This document shows, in pieces, positions 59,596-64,000 of a stretch of DNA of 64,000 nt. Both the position numbers and the translations under genes were made by a program. Source of the stretch: Trebonia sp963759545. GTDB lineage: Bacteria > Actinomycetota > Actinomycetes > Streptosporangiales > Streptosporangiaceae. The stretch is taken from positions 1-64,000 of the forward strand of contig CAVXAB010000028.1 in NCBI GenBank assembly GCA_963759545.1, in the 5' to 3' direction. The notes under the pieces are model-generated. The model was not told where the DNA came from, ran no database searches, and saw only the letters and a list, made by a program, of their open reading frames with translations. Position 1 is the first letter of the stretch, and every line of letters starts with the position of its first letter.

Positions 59596-61725
59596 TTACT
59601 CGGAGCCGAAGGACTTGATTTCGTTGAGCTCGGTCTCGGAGAGCTGGCGGGGGACCTCGCCCTTGGCCAGCTTGGCCGACTGGACCTGGTGCCGGATCTT
59701 CTCCACGATCTCGGGGTTGGCGAGCGTGGTGATGTCGCCGGTGTCGGTGAAGTTCGAGGTCGCGGCGATCACGCGGCGCATGATCTTGCCGGACCTGGTC
59801 TTCGGCATGTCGGGGACGATCCAGATGTTCTTCGGCCTGGCGATCTTGCCGATGTCGGTCTCGATGGCCATCTTGACCTTGTTTTCCACCTCGGGGGTGG
59901 CGGCGAAGCCGGGCTTGAGCGCGATGTACATCTCGACCACGCGGCCCCGGATGTCGTCGATGACCGGGACCGCCGCCGCCTCCGCGACCTCGTTCACCGT
60001 AAGCGCGACGGACTCGAGCTCCTTGGTGCCGAGCCGGTGGCCGGCCACGTTGATCACGTCGTCGACGCGGCCGAGGATGCGGAAGTAGCCGTCGGCCGCC
60101 TGGGTGGCGCCGTCGCCGGCGAAGTACGGCCAGTCGTGCCAGTCGGTGGACTTCTGGTCCTTGTTGTACTTGGCGTAGTAGGTCGAGACGAACCGCTCCG
60201 GCTGGCCCCAGATCGTCTGGAAGACGCCCGGCCACGGGTTGCGGATGACGATGTTGCCCGCCTTGCCGCTGCCCGCGGGCACCTCGTTGCCGTCCTCGTC
60301 GAGGATGGTCGGGAGGATGCCGAGGGCAGCCGGGCCGCAGGAGCCCGGCTTCGCCGGGTCGATGCCGGGCAGGGTGGAGCCGAGGAAGCCCCCCGTTTCC
60401 GTCTGCCACCAGGTGTCGACGATGACGGCCTCGCCCTTGCCGACGCTTTCGTAGTACCAGCGCCAGACCTCGGGCTCGATCGGCTCGCCGACGGTGGTCA
60501 TGTGCTTGAAGTGGTAGTCGTACTTGGCGGGCTCGTCCGGGCCGACCTTGCGGAGCATCCGGATCGCGGTGGGGGAGGTGTGGAAGATGTTCACGCCGAG
60601 CTGCTTGGCGATCCGCCACGGGCGTCCGGCGTCGGGGTAGTTCGGGGTGCCTTCGTAGAGGACGCTGGTGGTGCCGAGGGCGAGCGGGCCGTAGACGATG
60701 TAGGAGTGGCCGGTGATCCAGCCGATGTCCGCCATGCACCAGTACGTGTCATCCGGGTGGATGTCCTGGTAGTACTTCGACGTCCCGGCCACGTACGACA
60801 GGTAGCCGCCGGTGGAGTGCTGGCAGCCCTTCGGGCGGCCGGTGGTGCCGGACGTGTACATCAGGAACAGCGGGTCCGTCGCCTGCAGGGCCACCGGCTC
60901 GACGATCTCGCCCTTGTGCGCCGCCAGGAGGTCGTCGACGAAGACGTCCCTGCCCTCCACCATCGGCGTCTTGGCCGAGTACTGACCGGGGTAGCGGCGG
61001 AAGACAAGAACCTTGTCGACCTGCTGGCCTTCCTTCGCTGCCGCTTCGACCGCCTCGTCCGCCTTGACCTTGTGGTCGAGCAGATCACCGCTGCGGTAGT
61101 ACCCGTCGATCGTGACGAGCACGGTGGAGCCGGAGTCAGCGATCCGGTGCCCGGCCGCCGTGCCGGAGAACCCGGCGAATACCTGCGAGTGAACGATGCC
61201 GAGCCGGGCCGCGGCCAGCATCGCGACCGGCAGTTCGGGGACCATCGGCATGTGGAACGTGATCCGGTCGCCGGCCTTCAGCCCCAGGTCCTTCAGCACC
61301 GCCGCGAACTCGTTGACCCGGACGTACAGCTCCCGGTAGGTGATCGCCTGGTGCGCCTCGCCCTCGGGCTCGGGTACCCAGATGAGGGCGGCCTTGTTCG
61401 GGTGGGTCTCCAGGTGCCGGTCGACGCAGTTGTACGAGGCGTTCAGCTCACCGCCGACGAACCACTTCCAGAACGGCGCGTTGGACGTGTCGAGCACGGT
61501 GTCCCACGGCTTGGACCAGGTGAGCAGGTCCGCGTAGGCGGTGAAGCTGTCCGGGAACTTGTCCTCGGTGAACTGCTCACGGATCGCCGGGTCGGACGCG
61601 TTGGCCTGCGCGACAAACGCCGCCGGGGGCGGGTAGTAGCCTTCGTCGTGCCAGTGCACCGCGATGAGCGCCTCGGAAGATTCAGAAGTCTCGTCGTCAG
61701 TCACGTCGTTCAGATCGTCAGCCAT
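59596..61725 (-). CDS. acs: Acetyl-CoA synthetase (AMP-forming)
   Basis: 709 residues. It makes acetyl-CoA from acetate, ATP and CoA through acetyl-AMP. Motifs: MYTSGTTGRPKGCQHST (P-loop), VDTWWQTETGG, YFRILGRVDDVINVAGHRLG and the catalytic-Lys motif MPKTRSGKIMRR, the target of Pat-type acetylation. ATG 61723-61725 follows GGAGG. It fits the local acetate metabolism: AckA can produce acetate, Acs recovers it, and the GNAT-ligase fusion could acetylate the motif Lys. N-terminal extension is longer than the minimal family but similar to many actinobacterial homologues. Confidence 0.93.
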   Translation of the reverse strand: MADDLNDVTDDETSESSEALIAVHWHDEGYYPPPAAFVAQANASDPAIREQFTEDKFPDSFTAYADLLTWSKPWDTVLDTSNAPFWKWFVGGELNASYNCVDRHLETHPNKAALIWVPEPEGEAHQAITYRELYVRVNEFAAVLKDLGLKAGDRITFHMPMVPELPVAMLAAARLGIVHSQVFAGFSGTAAGHRIADSGSTVLVTIDGYYRSGDLLDHKVKADEAVEAAAKEGQQVDKVLVFRRYPGQYSAKTPMVEGRDVFVDDLLAAHKGEIVEPVALQATDPLFLMYTSGTTGRPKGCQHSTGGYLSYVAGTSKYYQDIHPDDTYWCMADIGWITGHSYIVYGPLALGTTSVLYEGTPNYPDAGRPWRIAKQLGVNIFHTSPTAIRMLRKVGPDEPAKYDYHFKHMTTVGEPIEPEVWRWYYESVGKGEAVIVDTWWQTETGGFLGSTLPGIDPAKPGSCGPAALGILPTILDEDGNEVPAGSGKAGNIVIRNPWPGVFQTIWGQPERFVSTYYAKYNKDQKSTDWHDWPYFAGDGATQAADGYFRILGRVDDVINVAGHRLGTKELESVALTVNEVAEAAAVPVIDDIRGRVVEMYIALKPGFAATPEVENKVKMAIETDIGKIARPKNIWIVPDMPKTRSGKIMRRVIAATSNFTDTGDITTLANPEIVEKIRHQVQSAKLAKGEVPRQLSETELNEIKSFGSE

Positions 61726-61928
61726 GAAAGGTCCTCCGCGTCCCTGCGTCGGCGCGCCACGTGGCGCTGTTACTGATCGCTCTTCTCGCACTACTCGCGC
61801 TGCCGCCTCACGCGATCGCCGGCGGCGCAATCCAAATTTAACGCTGTTGCGTGCCATCTCACCATGGGTGGCCCGCCCATGCTGCGATCAGGAAACCTGT
61901 CTGCGGGAACAGGGACCCTCGGGAGTTG

Positions 61929-62399
61929 CTAGCTACCGACCGTCATCGTGGCCTGGCGGGGCAGGCTGATGACGGACAGCGTGGGGTTGCGGACTTCGGG
62001 AAATGCCTCGTCCATGCCGGTGATGCGCATGATTCGCAGCAGCGAGGGACGAGCGGCGGTCAGCTTCAGCGAACGGCCGGAACGCCGCGCGTGCCCGGCA
62101 ACCCTGGCCAGCACCCCGAGGCCGGCCGCGTCGCAAAAGGACAACTCGGACAAGTTCATCATCACGGGCCCGTCTTGGTTATCAACCACGTCGCGCAGGT
62201 AGGCATACGCCTGGTCGGCGGTGGCGATGTCAAGTTCGCCGCGGAACCGCACGGTCGCCTTGCCGTCTGCCGCCACCTGGTAGGCGAGTTCCAGCTGCAG
62301 AGCGCGCGCAAGGCCAAACACAGCCTCCATCTCCCCGTTCTCCCCGTTCCCCCCGTCAGGCGCAGTCCGGTCCCCTCCGACACGGCTCGCGCGAATCAT
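61929..62399 (-). CDS. STAS-domain anti-sigma factor antagonist-like protein
   Basis: 156 residues from ATG 62397-62399 after AGGAGGGG. About 45 N-terminal residues are low complexity with repeats of GNGEN. The STAS domain (about 55-150) has VRFRGELDIATADQAYAYL, MMNLSELSFCDAAGLGVLARVAGHARRSG, where Ser/Cys-Asp-Ala-Ala-Gly replaces the usual DSSGLG, so the phosphorylatable Ser is missing. It may thus be constitutively active or bind ligands other than an anti-sigma kinase. No anti-sigma gene is adjacent. Confidence 0.8.
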   Translation of the reverse strand: MIRASRVGGDRTAPDGGNGENGEMEAVFGLARALQLELAYQVAADGKATVRFRGELDIATADQAYAYLRDVVDNQDGPVMMNLSELSFCDAAGLGVLARVAGHARRSGRSLKLTAARPSLLRIMRITGMDEAFPEVRNPTLSVISLPRQATMTVGS

Positions 62400-62750
62400 C
62401 AAAAATCCCCTCCTAGATCGTAGTGAACGAAATGCTCCTTCCGCACCAGCTCGCCGGATTTCGTGCCATCTCGCCTCCGCGGCGAGGACCCTCGGTAACC
62501 CAGTGAAGGCAGCCAACCTTACGGTCACGCCGCCATCTCACTGAATAAAACGTTAGAACTAGCCGGATGGTTCTCGTGATCTTTCTGTAGTCGTCTACTC
62601 ACTCAACGTTCGCCAGTGACGTTTAGATACCACTGTTCACGGATAGTGAGATGGGTCACCCTCGGCGGGCCGAAGTCACACGAAGTCATACGCTGGTACC
62701 CGCACAAACTGGTGCGCGAGGCACCATGAGCGGACTAGGGGTGGCCGAGG
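62400..62750. other. Divergent promoter region, no gene seen
   Basis: 350 bp between the STAS and MreB-like genes. There are AT-richer segments near 62540-62640, an inverted repeat AGAAC-N10-GTTCT at about 62555-62574, and a direct repeat CGAAGTCA near 62672 and 62682. They are likely promoter and regulator sites for one or both genes, unassigned. Confidence 0.45.
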
Positions 62751-63749
62751 ATGCTCAGCAGGGGAAGCGTCGCGATTGACTTGGGAACCGTCAACACGCT
62801 CGTCTGGGTCGACGGCCGTGGGCTTGTGCTCGATGAGCCGTCCACGATCGCGATCGACGGCAGCGCGGGGTCGGTCGCCGCCATCGGCGCCGCGGCCGAG
62901 GCACTCGCGGACAAAGAGCCGAAGGACATCAGGGTCATCCATCCGCTGCGCGACGGCGTGATCGCCGACCTGGACGCGACCGCGGAGCTGCTGCACGGCT
63001 TCCTGCGCCGGTCGGGCGCGCTAAGCGGGCCGTTCAAGCGGCGCGCGCTCGTGTGCGTGCCTGGCGGCGCGACCTGGGTGGAGCGGCGGTCGGTGGTCGC
63101 CGCCTTCGGCACCCGTCGGCCTCGCTGCGTAGTGGAACTGGTCGACGAGCCGGTCGCGGCCGCCGCCGGCGCCGGATTTGACCTGAGCGCGGGCGCCGGC
63201 GGGTTCGTGGTGGACGTGGGCGGCGGGACGACCGAGGTCGCGGCGGTGGCGGGCTGGCGGGTCGTGCGCGCGGAGACCTTGCGGATGGCAGGCAACGCCA
63301 TGGACGAGGCGATCATCAACGCGGCCAGGTCCAGCCTCGGCATGATCCTCGGCCAGCGGGCGGCACGGCAGCTCAAGACCGAGCTTGGCCTGAGCGGCGG
63401 TCCAGAAGGCTGGGCGGAGGCGGTGGGGCTTGACGCGGCGCGCAGGACGCCGCGCATCGAGAAGGTGCCGGCTGACCTGGTGGCCAGCGCGCTCGAGCCG
63501 GTCGTGGCCGCCATCGGCGTGACGGTGCAGACCGTGCTCTCCGACATCCCCGCGGGCCTGGCCGAGGACGTGGTCCGCGGCCAGGTCAGGCTCTCCGGCG
63601 GCGGCGCGCTGCTGCCCGGTCTCGCGGAGCGGCTCGCGTCGCTCGCGGGCATCGGCGTGCAGGTGGTGGAGGACCCGCTGCGTTGCGTCGTCCGCGGCGC
63701 GGCGAAGATGCTCACCGCCGGGGGAGCGCCAGGCGTCCCGACCCGCTAA
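62751..63749 (+). CDS. MreB/Mbl-like actin homologue
   Basis: 332 residues. Actin-fold motifs are seen: phosphate 1 IDLGTVNTLVWVDGRGLVLDEPS (residues 9-31), connect 1/phosphate 2 VVDVGGGTTEVAAVAG, adenosine region LSGGGALLPGLAERLA, and NAMDEAIINAARSSLGMILGQRAA. It belongs to the MreB family rather than to Hsp70. It stands alone: no mreC, mreD or rod genes adjoin, as for actinomycete mbl-type genes with roles in sporulation or wall integrity. GAGG precedes the ATG. Confidence 0.82.
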   Translation: MLSRGSVAIDLGTVNTLVWVDGRGLVLDEPSTIAIDGSAGSVAAIGAAAEALADKEPKDIRVIHPLRDGVIADLDATAELLHGFLRRSGALSGPFKRRALVCVPGGATWVERRSVVAAFGTRRPRCVVELVDEPVAAAAGAGFDLSAGAGGFVVDVGGGTTEVAAVAGWRVVRAETLRMAGNAMDEAIINAARSSLGMILGQRAARQLKTELGLSGGPEGWAEAVGLDAARRTPRIEKVPADLVASALEPVVAAIGVTVQTVLSDIPAGLAEDVVRGQVRLSGGGALLPGLAERLASLAGIGVQVVEDPLRCVVRGAAKMLTAGGAPGVPTR

Positions 63750-63921
63750 GCCTTCCTCGACGTTCGCTGTGAGCTTGCATGGAGTGTGCTAGGCGACGGA
63801 AGAGGCGGCGATCCCGCCGCGTTGACTAGAACATAAGCCTCAGGGGCAGGGATAGTTCCAGTGCATAGCGCAGGACACCGCGCCCCGAGAGGCGCCCGCC
63901 TGGCGGAAAGAGCAGGTCCGC

Positions 63922-64000
63922 ATGAGTAAGCAAGTCTCGCCCCCGCCACCCGGCGACAAGCCGGCACCGGGGAACGCGCCGCCGCCCCCGCCTGCGTGGC
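63922..64000 (+). CDS. Start of a proline-rich protein, cut by the window edge
   Basis: ATG 63922 opens a frame coding MSKQVSPPPPGDKPAPGN, rich in Pro, which continues beyond the last base. It is 172 bp after the MreB-like gene, on the same strand, with AGCAGG before it. Proline-rich N-termini are seen in several actinomycete membrane proteins, including some FtsH proteases; nothing more can be said from 26 codons. Confidence 0.45.
   Translation, partial: MSKQVSPPPPGDKPAPGNAPPPPPAW

Noticed and set aside
59428..61776. 782-codon open frame opposite acs
   Set aside because: Antisense shadow of a strongly recognised acetyl-CoA synthetase.
61906..61925. GGGACCCT motif upstream of acs as another DosR-like box
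   Set aside because: Only one half matches and it is about 190 bp from the start; too weak to count.

Overview
The window is high-GC DNA with many GTG starts, AGGAGG-like ribosome-binding sites and 4-bp ATGA gene overlaps. The gene content is typical of a free-living actinomycete: an ECF sigma factor with a DGPF partner, an MmpL transporter, a mycothiol-dependent-isomerase-like protein, a ClgR-like regulator beside two clpP genes, DosR/DevR-like boxes, an Acg-type nitroreductase, CoxLSM and MreB. A Streptosporangiales-like soil actinomycete is plausible, but the genus cannot be fixed from sequence alone. I found no rRNA, tRNA, CRISPR array, complete insertion sequence, prophage or plasmid origin.

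Region by region. 0.1-4.8 kb: dimethylargininase, a membrane protein with a probable frameshift, an acetolactate-synthase-like TPP enzyme, a SnoaL-like protein and a small membrane-anchored protein. 4.9-9.4 kb: a lysine 2-monooxygenase / 5-aminovaleramidase operon (davB-davA) with a third flavoenzyme. It is divergent from an ArsR-type regulator, with a perfect inverted repeat between them. 9.4-12.9 kb: small membrane protein, sensor-domain protein and MmpL transporter, the last two broken by six apparent frameshifts. 13-16 kb: ECF sigma and YCII/DGPF pair, a GDT1-type Mn exporter behind a yybP-ykoY riboswitch, and another YCII protein. 16-17.7 kb: decayed haloacid dehalogenase gene and a vapBC toxin-antitoxin pair. 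17.9-27 kb: lipoprotein, secreted S53 peptidase, solute-binding protein, regulators, HIT hydrolase and a zinc-ribbon two-gene module of unknown function. 27-31.4 kb: Acg-type nitroreductase, GT14 glycosyltransferase, two-component system. 31.5-44 kb: XRE regulator, ClpP pair, amidase, divergent glucose-6-phosphate dehydrogenase, two MFS transporters, SGNH hydrolase and a CoxLSM-type molybdenum hydroxylase operon. 44-49.7 kb: Clp-N/HTH protein with two operators at its start, SNF2-SWIM helicase, SixA and Usp. 49.7-62.4 kb: phosphoketolase-acetate kinase, GNAT/ADP-forming acyl-CoA synthetase, CBS-BON protein, ABC-2 exporter, acetyl-CoA synthetase and a STAS protein. 62.7 kb to the end: an MreB-like gene and the start of a proline-rich protein.

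How the genes may work together. Phosphoketolase makes acetyl-phosphate, acetate kinase turns it into acetate and ATP, and Acs or the NDP-forming synthetase links acetate to acetyl-CoA. The GNAT domain is a candidate acetyltransferase for Acs. DosR-like boxes lie upstream of the nitroreductase, the phosphoketolase and the CBS-BON operon, suggesting a low-oxygen/dormancy program. This is inference from motif and neighbourhood.

Quality caveat: at least ten single-base frame changes interrupt otherwise well-preserved proteins, mostly between 1.5 and 27 kb. These may be sequencing or assembly indels rather than true pseudogenes. The haloacid dehalogenase remnant looks more degraded.
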